A DNA stretch of 64,000 nt from Pseudophaeobacter arcticus DSM 23566 (GTDB taxonomy: Bacteria; Pseudomonadota; Alphaproteobacteria; Rhodobacterales; Rhodobacteraceae): positions 186,001-250,000 of the forward strand of contig NZ_AXBF01000004.1 of assembly GCF_000473205.1 (NCBI RefSeq), read 5' to 3'. Every line of letters begins with the position of its first letter. Position 1 is the first letter of the stretch. The notes beneath the pieces were generated by a model, which made no database searches, was not told the origin of the DNA, and saw nothing but the letters and a program-made list of their open reading frames with translations. The position numbers and the translations under genes were made by a program. Positions 34,953 to 44,245 of the stretch are shown one piece after another.

Positions 34953-35164
34953 CGTTGGTTCCTGCAAATTGCAGGCGAAGAGGGAATGTGACAGGCTGAT
35001 ACTTACTTTTGGTATCGGCTCTCAAGCACAGCCGCCCCCGCGACCGTGACCGGAGAGGTCTCTGATGCCACTGGCCCGTGCGTCTTGCACATCGTCGGGA
35101 AGGCAAGAGCACCGCAGACAGGCCCTGGCCTGTTAGAATCCGCAAGCCGGGAGACCTGCCAACG
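34953..35164 (+). promoter_or_regulatory. Cobalamin riboswitch 1
   Basis: All conserved blocks are present in order: P1 arm CGTTGG, GGGAATGTGACAGG, the CCGCCCCCGCGACCGTGA block, GCCACTGG, GTCGGGAAGG, the B12 box GCCGGGAGACCTGCC, and the closing arm CCAACG. It should sense adenosylcobalamin and reduce expression of the plus-strand cob operon starting with the DUF1636 gene. The following 110 nt to the first start codon hold the expression platform; no clear T-run terminator is seen there, which suggests control of translation. Confidence 0.93.
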
Positions 35165-35275
35165 GATGAGACAACGAGCGGACGGGGTGTGTCGCGACTG
35201 GTTGTGGGAGTGCGCCCTCTGCCCTCTCTCTGCTGGCCCGGCCCCGTTCCTCACACATAAAGGAAACGCGCGCTG

Positions 35276-35686
35276 ATGGCAGAAGATATGGCACTCCCCG
35301 CCACTGAAGATACCGCAGAGGTCACTTTGACAATCTGCACTACCTGCAAACGCGACGGCGTCGACCCCGAGGCCACCCGCCCCGGCGCGCTGCTGATGGC
35401 AGCCCTGACGGACGCCAGCCTGCCTGCCGGTGTCACGGTGCGCGGTGTGGAATGTCTTTCGGCCTGCAAACGCGGCTGTGCCATGGTATTGACCGGCGGA
35501 GAGGCCCGCTGGAGCTATATCTATGGCGATCTTGACCCTGAGGCCCATGTTGACGACATTCTGGCTGGCGCCGCCGCCTATGCCGCCACAGCGGATGGCC
35601 TGGTGCCCTGGCGTGAACGCCCACAGGTGTTCCGCAAACAATCCATCGCCCGTATCCCCCCGATCACCCTGCCTTCCAAGGACTAA
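35276..35686 (+). CDS. DUF1636 thioredoxin-fold metal-cluster protein (copy 1)
   Basis: 136 residues with TICTTCKRDG near the N-terminus and VECLSACKRGCAMVL in the middle, the C-x2-C ... C-x3-C pattern of thioredoxin-like [2Fe-2S] proteins. DUF1636 genes regularly travel with cobalamin clusters in Alphaproteobacteria; a redox or cobalt-handling role is inferred only. It is the first gene after riboswitch 1 and lies 6 nt before cobW. AAAGGAAA precedes the ATG. Confidence 0.82.
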   Translation: MAEDMALPATEDTAEVTLTICTTCKRDGVDPEATRPGALLMAALTDASLPAGVTVRGVECLSACKRGCAMVLTGGEARWSYIYGDLDPEAHVDDILAGAAAYAATADGLVPWRERPQVFRKQSIARIPPITLPSKD

Positions 35687-35692
35687 ATCCCC

Positions 35693-36727
35693 ATGAGCGA
35701 CCTCAACAAGATCCCCGTCACCATTATCACAGGCTTTTTGGGCGCGGGGAAAACCACCCTGATCCGCCACCTGATGCAAAACCCCCAGGGCAAACGCCTG
35801 GCGGTTCTGGTCAATGAATTTGGCACCGCTGGTGTTGATGGCGACATCCTGAAGTCCTGCGCCGATGAAAACTGCCCGGAAAACAACATCGTCGAGCTGG
35901 CCAATGGCTGCATCTGCTGCACCGTGGCGGATGATTTCATCCCCACCATCGAGGCCCTGATGGCGCTGCCGGAACAGCCCGAACATATCCTGATCGAAAC
36001 CTCTGGCCTGGCGCTGCCCAAGCCCCTGCTCAAGGCCTTTGACTGGCCTGCGATCCGCTCGCGCATCACTGTGGATGGCGTCATTGCCCTGGCCGATGCC
36101 GAAGCCGTGGCCGCCGGGCAGTTTGCCCCCGATCTTGCCGCGGTTGAGGCCCAACGCGCAGCCGATGACAGTCTCGATCACGAAACGCCGCTCTCCGAGG
36201 TGTTTGAGGATCAGATCTCCTGCGCCGACATCGTGTTGCTGTCCAAGGCCGATCTGGCAGGCCAGGCCGGCCTGGAGGCTGCCCGCAAGGTGATCGAGGC
36301 CGAAGCGCCGCGTCCGCTGCCAATCCTGCCGATGAGCGAAGGCGTGATTGATCCGCGTATCATCCTGGGTCTGAATGCCGCCGCCGAAGACGACCTGGAG
36401 GGCCGCCCCAGCCATCACGATGGGCACCACGATCACGAACACGACGATTTTGAGAGCATTGTTGTCGAAATGGGCGAAGTCGCCGATCCGGAAGCGCTGC
36501 AAGATGCTATCGTGAAACTTGCCCGCACACGTAATATACTGCGCGTCAAAGGCTATGTCGCGGTGGAGGGAAAACCCATGCGCATGTTGGTTCAGGCCGT
36601 GGGCGAGCGCCTGCGGGCCCAGTACGACAAGCCCTGGGGCGACGCACCACGTCGTACCCAGCTGGTGGTGATTGCAGAACACGACAATATCGACGGTGCC
36701 GCCATTCGCGCCGAACTGGGGGCCTGA
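35693..36727 (+). CDS. cobW: CobW GTP-binding cobalt chaperone
   Basis: 344 residues of the G3E/COG0523 family: P-loop GFLGAGKTTL, the metal-binding GCICC motif, the GTPase motif SKADL, and a His-rich loop (SHHDGHHDHEHDD) before the C-terminal domain. CobW loads cobalt toward the CobNST chelatase. Located between DUF1636 and cobN, and 6 nt after DUF1636. Confidence 0.95.
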   Translation: MSDLNKIPVTIITGFLGAGKTTLIRHLMQNPQGKRLAVLVNEFGTAGVDGDILKSCADENCPENNIVELANGCICCTVADDFIPTIEALMALPEQPEHILIETSGLALPKPLLKAFDWPAIRSRITVDGVIALADAEAVAAGQFAPDLAAVEAQRAADDSLDHETPLSEVFEDQISCADIVLLSKADLAGQAGLEAARKVIEAEAPRPLPILPMSEGVIDPRIILGLNAAAEDDLEGRPSHHDGHHDHEHDDFESIVVEMGEVADPEALQDAIVKLARTRNILRVKGYVAVEGKPMRMLVQAVGERLRAQYDKPWGDAPRRTQLVVIAEHDNIDGAAIRAELGA

Positions 36728-36835
36728 TTCCATGGCCCCGCGCTTGACCTGCCAGACACCGATGCGGAAAGGATCGCGCCCGTCCCGGGATGAGCGCACT
36801 CACGCCCGCCTTCGGGGTGGGTCAGGTGTGATCCC

Positions 36836-36873
36836 GGGCGCAATCCGGGGCGCAATCCGGGGTCTGCAATCCG
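36836..36873 (+). repeat. 12-nt tandem repeat in the cobW-cobN spacer
   Basis: GGGCGCAATCCG occurs twice in perfect tandem (36836-36859), followed by a third diverged unit GGGTCTGCAATCCG. It ends about 37 nt before the cobN start. The 183-nt spacer holds no other recognised element. Confidence 0.75.
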
Positions 36874-36910
36874 GCCTTCAGTTTTCTCCAAGCGCGCGAG
36901 GCAATATCTG

Positions 36911-39900
36911 ATGCATGTCGTCTTTCGCGAAAGCCACGGGTTGGACCAGACCGATACCCCCCAGGATCTGGGGCAGACCCCTGCGGACCTCGTGGTGCTG
37001 TCGTTCTCTGACAGTGACCTTGGCGCTTTTGCGGCAGGCTGGCATCGCGCAGATGGAAACCTGCCCAGCCTCCGGCTGGCCAATTTGGTTGCGCTGAAAC
37101 ATCCCCTGTCGGTGGATACCTATGCAGAACAGACGCTGGAGGGCACCAAGGGCATTCTGGTGCGGCTTATCGGTGGCGAAAGCTATTGGCCCTATGGTCT
37201 GGCCACCCTGCAGGATCTGGCCCGCCGCAAAGGCATCGCCCTTGCCCTGCTGCCCGCGGATGGCCGCGAAGACCCCCGGCTTGATGAACTCTCAACTCTG
37301 CCGATCTCAACCCTGCGCCGCCTGCAGGCGCTCTGTGATGCGGGCGGGGCTGTGGCGGCTCAGGCGGCGCTGGCCCAGCTGTCTTTGGCTGCGGGGCTTT
37401 ATGCCGGGCCCGTCTTGGGCCTCAAGACCACGCCTGAACATGGGTTCTATGACCCCGACAGGGGCGTCATCCCCTGCCCAGCCGCGACCCCGGACCCAGA
37501 TCCGGACCCAGTCCAGGGCGACAAACCCCTGGTTTTGATCAGTTTTTATCGCTCCTATCTGACAGCGGCTGATACTGCCCCGGTGGACGCACTGATTGCC
37601 GAACTGCGGGCCCGTGGCTATGCCGCCTATGGTCTTTTTGCCGCCAGTCTCAAATCCGCGCAGACCGCCGCCTGGCTGCGCGACGCGCTTCCCGCTTTGG
37701 CCCCTGCCGCCATCATCAACGCCACCGCCTTTTCCGCCCAGGGCAGCGATGGCAGCGCCTCGCCGCTCAACACCAGCGGCTGCCCGGTGTTTCAGGTGGC
37801 GCTCTCAACCGCCCGCAAGAAGGACTGGTCAGAGGCCGCCCGGGGCCTGTCGCCTGCCGATCTGGCCATGCATGTGGTGCTGCCCGAAGTGGACGGCCGC
37901 ATCCTCGCTGGGGTGATCAGTTTCAAATCTCCGGGCAAACAAGACCCGGCGCTGCAATACTCGCGGTTTGCCCATCGCCCTCAACCCGATCGCATTACCG
38001 CCGTCGTTGACCGGGTGGAGGGCTGGCTGCGCCTCGCCACCCTGCCCAATGCGCAAAAACGTCCCTGCCTGATCCTGTCGACCTACCCCGGCAAGGCCCA
38101 TAACCTGGCCCATGCCGTGGGGCTGGACGCCCTGGCCTCCTGCTCCGAAATCCTTACCGAGCTCGCCACCCAGGGCTATGACATCACGCAACAGACTGAT
38201 CTGGGTCGTGATCTGGGCCAGCGCCTGGGCACGGAAACCCTCAGCTATTCCCTTGCGGAGTATGTGGCGGCTTTGGAAACCCTCCCTGAAGCGCTGCGCG
38301 AAACCCTAACGGCAGCCTGGGGGGGGCCTGAGGACGACCCGGACTGTCGCGACGGCGCATTCCATTTCAAGGCGATCAAGGCCGGGAAAGCACTGATTGC
38401 GCTGCAGCCTGAACGCGGCGAGGTACAGGCCCGCGTCGAGGATTACCACGATCTGGAGCGCACGCCGCGCCATGCCTATGTCGCCTTCTATCTCTGGCTG
38501 CGCCAGCGCAGCGATGCGCTGGTCCATATCGGCGCCCATGGCACGCTGGAATGGCTGCCCGGCAAAGCCGTGGCGCTGTCCAACAGCTGCTGGCCCGAGG
38601 CCCTGACCGGCGCTTTGCCGGTGGTGTATCCCTTTATCGTCAATGACCCCGGTGAGGCGGCTCAGGCCAAACGCCGCATTGGCGCCGTGACCCTTGGCCA
38701 CCTGCCGCCGCCCCTGGCGCAGAGCAATCTGCCTGCGGGCATGGCCCGGCTGGAAAGCCTGCTGGATGAATATTCCACCGCCGATGGGCTGGACCCGGCG
38801 CGGCGTGACCGGTTGCTGGAAAACATCCGCGCCGAGGCCCAGGGCACCGGTGTCGAGGCTGACCTGGGTCTCACGCCTGACTGTTCCGCCGCCGAGGCGA
38901 TCACCCGGATTGATGCCTTTGTCTGCGACATCAAGGAAAGCCAGTATGGCGAGGGGCTGCATATCTTTGGCATGGGCGAGTGTGGTGCCGAAGAACGCGC
39001 CGGGCTTGTCGCCGCGCTGGCGGGCAGGATGGTGCCCCCCGGCCCGTCTGGCTCGCCGTTTCGCGGGCGGTCCGATGTCCTGCCCACCGGGCGCAACCTC
39101 TTTACCACCGACCCACGCTCGGTGCCGTCCCGGGCGGCGCATGCGCAGGGGGTCAAGCTGGCGGAAGAGCTGCTGCGCCGCCATCTTCAGGACCACGGCG
39201 ACTGGCCGCAGGGGCTGGTGATTGACCTCTGGGGCTCTGCCACCATGCGCACCGCCGGGGAAGAATTTGCCATGGCACTGCATCTGGCAGGTCTGGCGCC
39301 GCAATGGGACAAAGATTCCGAGCGGGTCTCGGGGTTCGAAGTGCTGCCGCTGTCAATGCTGGGACGCCCGCGTATCGACGTGACCCTGCGGGTCTCGGGG
39401 CTGTTCCGCGATGTCTTCCCCGGTCTGGCGCAGATGTTCGAAGCCGCCGCTGCCGCCCTGGCCGCGCGCGAAGAAAGCAAGACAGACAATCCCTATCTGT
39501 CACAATCCCCGCGAGTCTTTGGACCAAAACCCGGTCAATACGGCCTCTCCATGGGTCCTCATATCGACAGCTACAGCGAGTCTTCGCGGGCAGCGGCGGG
39601 CGAGGCCTGGCTCAGCGCCTCCTCCCATGCCATCGACGCCAAGGGCGACATTTCCGAGGCCCGCTCGGCACTGGAAGAGCGCCTGAAAACCGCCGACAGC
39701 TTTGTGCATCTGCAGGACCTGCCCGAGACCGATCTGCTGGTGGCCTCGGACTATGCCGCCCATGAAGCGGGCTTTGCGGCGGCCATGGCGCGGCTTGGTT
39801 CACCGGCTCCGGCGCTGTACCACATGGATGCAACCCGGCCCGATCGTCCCCAGGCGCGCTCTCTGGGGGAAGAGATCGCCCGGGTGACCCGCGCCCGCGC

Positions 39901-40198
39901 CAGCAACCCGGATTGGGCCAGTTCCATGATGCGCCATGGCTTTCGCGGCGGCGCCGAAATTGCCGCCACATTGGATCACATGGCCGCCTTTGCCCATCTG
40001 GCACAGGTGGTGCCCGCCCATCTGTTTGATCTCTATTTTGAGGCCACCCTGGGCCGCGCCGATCTGGTGGCCTTCATGCAGGCGGAAAACCCGGCGGCGC
40101 TGCAGGCTATGCGCGACCGCTTTCGCGCCCTGGCCGAGGCCGGGCTCTGGACCACCCGGCGCAATTCGATCATCGCCAATCTGGAGGGCGCCGCATGA
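36911..40198 (+). CDS. cobN: Cobaltochelatase large subunit CobN
   Basis: 1095 residues of the CobN/BchH family, shorter than the roughly 1275-residue Pseudomonas denitrificans protein. Family motifs include HIGAHGTLEWLPGKAVALS, CWPEALTGALPVVYPFIVNDPGEAAQAK (in part) and SPRVFGPKPGQYG. With CobS and CobT (not in this window) it inserts Co2+ into hydrogenobyrinic acid a,c-diamide using ATP. GAGG precedes the ATG. A small (Asp-Pro) repeat at about residue 194-200 comes from a 12-nt duplication. Confidence 0.95.
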   Translation: MHVVFRESHGLDQTDTPQDLGQTPADLVVLSFSDSDLGAFAAGWHRADGNLPSLRLANLVALKHPLSVDTYAEQTLEGTKGILVRLIGGESYWPYGLATLQDLARRKGIALALLPADGREDPRLDELSTLPISTLRRLQALCDAGGAVAAQAALAQLSLAAGLYAGPVLGLKTTPEHGFYDPDRGVIPCPAATPDPDPDPVQGDKPLVLISFYRSYLTAADTAPVDALIAELRARGYAAYGLFAASLKSAQTAAWLRDALPALAPAAIINATAFSAQGSDGSASPLNTSGCPVFQVALSTARKKDWSEAARGLSPADLAMHVVLPEVDGRILAGVISFKSPGKQDPALQYSRFAHRPQPDRITAVVDRVEGWLRLATLPNAQKRPCLILSTYPGKAHNLAHAVGLDALASCSEILTELATQGYDITQQTDLGRDLGQRLGTETLSYSLAEYVAALETLPEALRETLTAAWGGPEDDPDCRDGAFHFKAIKAGKALIALQPERGEVQARVEDYHDLERTPRHAYVAFYLWLRQRSDALVHIGAHGTLEWLPGKAVALSNSCWPEALTGALPVVYPFIVNDPGEAAQAKRRIGAVTLGHLPPPLAQSNLPAGMARLESLLDEYSTADGLDPARRDRLLENIRAEAQGTGVEADLGLTPDCSAAEAITRIDAFVCDIKESQYGEGLHIFGMGECGAEERAGLVAALAGRMVPPGPSGSPFRGRSDVLPTGRNLFTTDPRSVPSRAAHAQGVKLAEELLRRHLQDHGDWPQGLVIDLWGSATMRTAGEEFAMALHLAGLAPQWDKDSERVSGFEVLPLSMLGRPRIDVTLRVSGLFRDVFPGLAQMFEAAAAALAAREESKTDNPYLSQSPRVFGPKPGQYGLSMGPHIDSYSESSRAAAGEAWLSASSHAIDAKGDISEARSALEERLKTADSFVHLQDLPETDLLVASDYAAHEAGFAAAMARLGSPAPALYHMDATRPDRPQARSLGEEIARVTRARASNPDWASSMMRHGFRGGAEIAATLDHMAAFAHLAQVVPAHLFDLYFEATLGRADLVAFMQAENPAALQAMRDRFRALAEAGLWTTRRNSIIANLEGAA

Positions 40199-41367
40199 AC
40201 ACTCAGACCTCTCAGCCCATTCCAAAAGTCTATGGCTGGTGCCCGGGCGCCCTGCGTCCGATGATGTCGGGCGACGGGCTGGTTGTGCGTATTCGCACCC
40301 CCCTGGGCCGGTTGAGCCAAAAGCAGGCAAAGGCTATTGCCGCTTTGTCGCAACATCATGGCAATGGGTTGATTGACCTCTCGGCGCGGGCAAACCTGCA
40401 GTTGCGCGGTATTTCAAGCCAAAGCCATGCTGCGGTAATCGCGGGCCTTCAGGACCTTGGGCTTCTGGATCAGGACGCGGCAACGGAAAGCCGACGCAAT
40501 ATTCTGCTGACCCCCTTTTGGCAGCCCGGCGATGCCAGCCACAGCATCGCCCGCAGTCTTGAACGCGCATTGAACGCGGCAGAGGATCTGGTGCTGCCAG
40601 GCAAATTTGGCTTTGTGGTTGATGCGGGGGCGCAGCCCCACCTGCAAAACTGCGCCGCAGATATCCGGATCGAGCGCTGCGGCGACACGATCCTCCTTGT
40701 CGCTGATGGGGCACAGACCGGCTGCCCGGTGACTGTCGAGACCGCAGCCGAAGCAGCCCTTGATCTGGCCCGCTGGTTCCTGGATCACGGCGGCGCGGCG
40801 CAGGGCCGTGGCAGGATGCAAGCCCTGACTGCGCGCCGCGCAGCCCCCCTGTCACATTCCTCTCCGCGCAGCTCCAGCGCCCCCCAGCCATCCCCGGGCA
40901 TGACAGCCTCTGGCCAGCTTGTGGCCCTGGAATTTGGCCAGATCACGGCAGAGGCCTTTGCCACATTGGCCGACAATGGCCCCCTGCGTCTGACCCCCTG
41001 GCGGATGATCCTGGTCGAAGATGCGCAGGAGCTTGCCACAGTGCCCGGTGTGATCCTGGACGCAGCTGATCCCCGCCTGCAGGTGCGTGTTTGCACCGGA
41101 GCGCCCGGTTGCCTGCAGGCGCGCGCGGCCACCCGCGATCTGGCCCGCGATCTGGCGCCCCGTGTCCCAAAGGGCCAGATCCTGCACATCTCCGGCTGCG
41201 CCAAGGGCTGCGCCCATCCCGGCCCCGCCGCCCTGACGCTCACCGCCACGGCAACCGATACCTTCGATCTGATTCACCATGGCAAGGCCAGTGATCAGCC
41301 ATCCATAGAAACCCTAAGTGCCAGTGCCCTTCGCGCTGCGCCAGACATTCTGACAGAGGGCAGCTGA
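40195..41367 (+). CDS. cobG: Precorrin-3B synthase CobG
   Basis: 390 residues related to sulfite/nitrite reductases: a ferredoxin-like half (RPMMSGDGLVVRIRTPLGRL) and the Fe-S/haem cysteines CTGAPGC ... CAKGCAHPGP. CobG uses O2 to hydroxylate precorrin-3A, which marks the aerobic pathway. Its ATG overlaps the cobN stop (ATGA). A low-complexity Ser/Pro/Ala linker lies around residue 215-240. Confidence 0.92.
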   Translation: MNTQTSQPIPKVYGWCPGALRPMMSGDGLVVRIRTPLGRLSQKQAKAIAALSQHHGNGLIDLSARANLQLRGISSQSHAAVIAGLQDLGLLDQDAATESRRNILLTPFWQPGDASHSIARSLERALNAAEDLVLPGKFGFVVDAGAQPHLQNCAADIRIERCGDTILLVADGAQTGCPVTVETAAEAALDLARWFLDHGGAAQGRGRMQALTARRAAPLSHSSPRSSSAPQPSPGMTASGQLVALEFGQITAEAFATLADNGPLRLTPWRMILVEDAQELATVPGVILDAADPRLQVRVCTGAPGCLQARAATRDLARDLAPRVPKGQILHISGCAKGCAHPGPAALTLTATATDTFDLIHHGKASDQPSIETLSASALRAAPDILTEGS

Positions 41368-41368
41368 C

Positions 41369-41998
41369 ATGCTCCACACCTATGAGACCAACGGCGCTGC
41401 AATCTACGCTGAAAGCTTTGCCACCATCCGCGCCGAGGCTGACCTCGCCCGCTTCAACAAGGATGAGGAAAGCGTCGCTGTGCGCATGATCCACGCCGCT
41501 GGCATGGTTGGTCTGGAAGACCACATCCGCTTTTCTCCCGGCATGGCCGAAACCGCCCGTGCCGCCCTGGCCGCCGGTGCGCCGATCCTCTGCGATGCGC
41601 ATATGGTCAGCGAGGGCATCACCCGCCCGCGCCTTGCCGCCAACAACGAAGTCATCTGCACCCTGCGCGACCCCAAGGTGCCTGAGATGGCCAAGGAAAT
41701 GGGCAATACCCGCTCCGCCGCCGCGCTGGAGCTCTGGCGCCCCAAGCTCGACGGCGCGGTTGTGGCCATCGGCAATGCCCCGACGGCGCTGTTTCACCTG
41801 TTGAACATGCTCAAAGATCCCGCCTGCCCACGCCCCGCCGCCATCATCGGCTGCCCGGTAGGCTTTGTCGGCGCCATGGAATCCAAAGAGGCCCTGATGC
41901 AGGATCTGCCGGTGCCCGCGATGATCGTCAAAGGTCGCCTGGGTGGTTCAGCCATCACCGTGGCTGCGGTCAACGCGCTAGCCAGTTGGAAAGAGTGA
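41369..41998 (+). CDS. cobH: Precorrin-8X methylmutase CobH
   Basis: 209 residues with the conserved active-site region VRMIHAAGMVGLEDHIRFSPG (His43-type catalytic histidine) and GCPVGFVGAMESKEAL. It moves the C11 methyl of precorrin-8X to C12, giving hydrogenobyrinic acid. It begins one base after the cobG stop. Confidence 0.96.
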   Translation: MLHTYETNGAAIYAESFATIRAEADLARFNKDEESVAVRMIHAAGMVGLEDHIRFSPGMAETARAALAAGAPILCDAHMVSEGITRPRLAANNEVICTLRDPKVPEMAKEMGNTRSAAALELWRPKLDGAVVAIGNAPTALFHLLNMLKDPACPRPAAIIGCPVGFVGAMESKEALMQDLPVPAMIVKGRLGGSAITVAAVNALASWKE

Positions 41999-42000
41999 CC

Positions 42001-42732
42001 ATGGCCACAATACCCGCGGGAAAAGTCATCTGTGCCGGCCTGGGGCCGGGCGATCCCGAACTGATGAGCGTCAAATCCTGGCGCGCCATTCAAGGCGCCC
42101 GCCATGTGGCCTATTTCCGCAAGGAAGGCCGCAAGGGTCAGGCCCGCAGCCTGGTCGAGGGCCTGTTGCCCGAGGGCGTCATTGAACACGCAATGGAATA
42201 TCCGGTCACCACCGAAATCCATTTCTCTGATCCCGAATACAACCGGGTCATGGCCGCATTCTATGATGGCTGGGCCAATACCCTGGCCGAGATTGCCCAG
42301 ACAGAGAATGTCGTGGTGCTCTGCGAAGGTGACCCGTTCTTTTATGGCTCCTACATGCATCTCTACACCCGGCTACAGGGCCGCGCCGAGCAGGAAGTCA
42401 TTCCCGGCATCACCGGCATGTCCGGCTGCTGGACCGCCACCGGCCAGCCCATCACCTGGGGCGATGACGTCCTGACCGTGGCCATGGCCACCCTGTCCGA
42501 GGCGGAGCTGACCCGCCGCATCCAGGAGACCGATGCGCTGGTGGTGATGAAGATCGGCCGTAACCTGCCAAAACTGCGCCGCGCGCTGCAGGCCGCAGGC
42601 AAAGCAGAAGAGGCCTGGCTGGTGGAACGGGGCACCATGCCCAGCCAGACGGTGCAGAAACTCTCTGAGATCGAGGGCGAAGTGCCCTATTTCTCGATTG
42701 TTCTGGTGCATGGACAGGGGCGCAGACCATGA
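42001..42732 (+). CDS. cobI: Precorrin-2 C20-methyltransferase CobI
   Basis: 243 residues of the tetrapyrrole methylase family: AGLGPGDPELMSVKSWRAI, the SAM loop CEGDPFFYGSYMHLY and IPGITGMSGC. It makes precorrin-3A from precorrin-2. The ATG at 42001 follows the cobH stop directly with GGAAAGAG upstream; an in-frame ATG at 41986 lies inside cobH. Confidence 0.95.
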   Translation: MATIPAGKVICAGLGPGDPELMSVKSWRAIQGARHVAYFRKEGRKGQARSLVEGLLPEGVIEHAMEYPVTTEIHFSDPEYNRVMAAFYDGWANTLAEIAQTENVVVLCEGDPFFYGSYMHLYTRLQGRAEQEVIPGITGMSGCWTATGQPITWGDDVLTVAMATLSEAELTRRIQETDALVVMKIGRNLPKLRRALQAAGKAEEAWLVERGTMPSQTVQKLSEIEGEVPYFSIVLVHGQGRRP

Positions 42733-43508
42733 CAGAGACAGCACCAACAGGCCGGCCAAAAACAGGCTGGGTGAAAATTGTCGGGCTTGGTCCCGGCGAT
42801 GAAACCATGGTGACAACCCAGGTCCAGGAGGTGATCAGTGAGGCCACGGATATTGTCGGCTACATCCCCTATGTAAAGCGCATCCCCGAACGCCCCGGCC
42901 TGACCCTGCATGCCACAGACAACCGGGTCGAGGTCGAGCGCGCCACCCATGCGCTGGAGATGGCGGCAAGCGGCAAACGCGTGGCAGTGGTCTCCTCGGG
43001 CGATCCGGGCGTCTTTGCCATGGCCTCTGCCGTGTTTGAGGCGCTGGAAGAAGCCCATCAGCCTGCCTGGCTGGATCTGGACATCCAGGTCTTGCCCGGC
43101 ATCACCGCAATGCTGGCAGCATCGGCCCGGATCGGCGCGCCGATGGGGCATGATTTTGCCGCCATCAACCTCAGCGACAATCTGAAACCCTGGAGCCTGA
43201 TTGAAAAACGCCTGCGCTTGGCCGGCGAGGCGGGCTTTGCCATGGGGTTTTACAATCCCCGTTCAAAATCGCGCCCCCATCAGTTTGCCCGCGCGCTTGA
43301 GATCCTGCGTGAGGCCTGTGGCGGTGAGACCTTGATTTCTTTTGCCCGCGATGTGTCCAAACCCGATGAAACCATCACCACCGTGACCCTTAACGAGGCG
43401 ACACCCGAAATGGCGGATATGCGCACCGTGGTGATTGTCGGCAACAAGGACACCCGCCGCATCGGCGCCCATGTCTACACCCCGCGCTATGCGCGCGACG
43501 CGGGCTGA
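42729..43508 (+). CDS. cobJ: Precorrin-3B C17-methyltransferase CobJ
   Basis: 259 residues: IVGLGPGDETMVTTQVQE, YIPYVKRI, VSSGDPGVFAMASAVFEAL and LPGITAMLAASARIGAP are the family motifs. It methylates C17 with ring contraction to precorrin-4. Starts within the cobI stop (ATGA) and overlaps the end of the oppositely oriented cobK by 22 nt. Confidence 0.95.
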   Translation: MTETAPTGRPKTGWVKIVGLGPGDETMVTTQVQEVISEATDIVGYIPYVKRIPERPGLTLHATDNRVEVERATHALEMAASGKRVAVVSSGDPGVFAMASAVFEALEEAHQPAWLDLDIQVLPGITAMLAASARIGAPMGHDFAAINLSDNLKPWSLIEKRLRLAGEAGFAMGFYNPRSKSRPHQFARALEILREACGGETLISFARDVSKPDETITTVTLNEATPEMADMRTVVIVGNKDTRRIGAHVYTPRYARDAG

Positions 43509-44245
43509 GCCGGGGTATGAAACAGCCAGGCCATCACCTCTGCCAAATCCCCGTAGGTCATGCGGGGGGGCACCTGTGGTCTGTCGATCATGATGATCGG
43601 CAGGGTGAGGGCGCGCGCGGCGGCAAGTTTGGCCGAGGCGCCACGACCGCCGGCATTTTTCGACACCACATGGGTGATGCCATGATGCTGCATCAAGGCA
43701 AGATCTGCGGCCTCATCAAAGGGACCACGGGCGATCTCGACGCTACAACTGGGCAGCGGCAGCTCCGCCTCGGGTGCGTCCACCAGACGCAACAGATAGT
43801 GATGCTGCGGCTTGGCGGCAAAGCCCGCAAGGTTCTGTTTGCCAATCGCCAGGAAAACCCGCGCAGGCGCCTGCGGCAACGCCTGCACCGCCGCCTCGAT
43901 ATCGCCAACATGGGTCCAGTTATCCCCCGCCACCGGGCGCCAGGGCGGACGTTCAAAGGCGCAAAGCGGCAGGCCTGCCTCGGCGCAGGCCTGCACCACA
44001 TTGCGGCTCATCTGGGCGGCAAAGGGATGGGTGGCATCCACCACATGACTGATCTCCTCCTCTCTGAGGTAGCGCAGCAGCCCGTCGAGACCGCCAAAGC
44101 CACCCACCCGCATGGGCAGGGGCTGCGCCACCGGGTTGGCCGTGCGGCCGGCGTAGGAAAATACCGCATCCATACCCGCCTCAGCCAGAGCCTTGGCCAG
44201 TTTGCTGGCCTCTGTGGTGCCGCCCAACACAAGGGTTCGTGTCAT
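43487..44245 (-). CDS. cobK: Precorrin-6A reductase CobK, inverted in the operon
   Basis: 252 residues with the family start LVLGGTTEASKLAKALAEAG, VDATHPFAAQMSRN and SKNAGGRGASAKLAAARAL. It reduces precorrin-6A to dihydroprecorrin-6A with NADPH. It lies on the minus strand between cobJ and cobL, both plus. Its ATG (44245-44243) and the cobL ATG (44244-44246) share two bases in CATG. AGGATCAGAC upstream supports this start, and that site lies inside cobL coding sequence. Its promoter must lie within cobL or further right. Confidence 0.94.
   Translation of the reverse strand: MTRTLVLGGTTEASKLAKALAEAGMDAVFSYAGRTANPVAQPLPMRVGGFGGLDGLLRYLREEEISHVVDATHPFAAQMSRNVVQACAEAGLPLCAFERPPWRPVAGDNWTHVGDIEAAVQALPQAPARVFLAIGKQNLAGFAAKPQHHYLLRLVDAPEAELPLPSCSVEIARGPFDEAADLALMQHHGITHVVSKNAGGRGASAKLAAARALTLPIIMIDRPQVPPRMTYGDLAEVMAWLFHTPAQPASRA

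Noticed and set aside
35003..36799. 598-codon open frame on the minus strand
   Set aside because: It runs antisense to riboswitch 1, DUF1636 and cobW, all strongly supported, and shows no domain.
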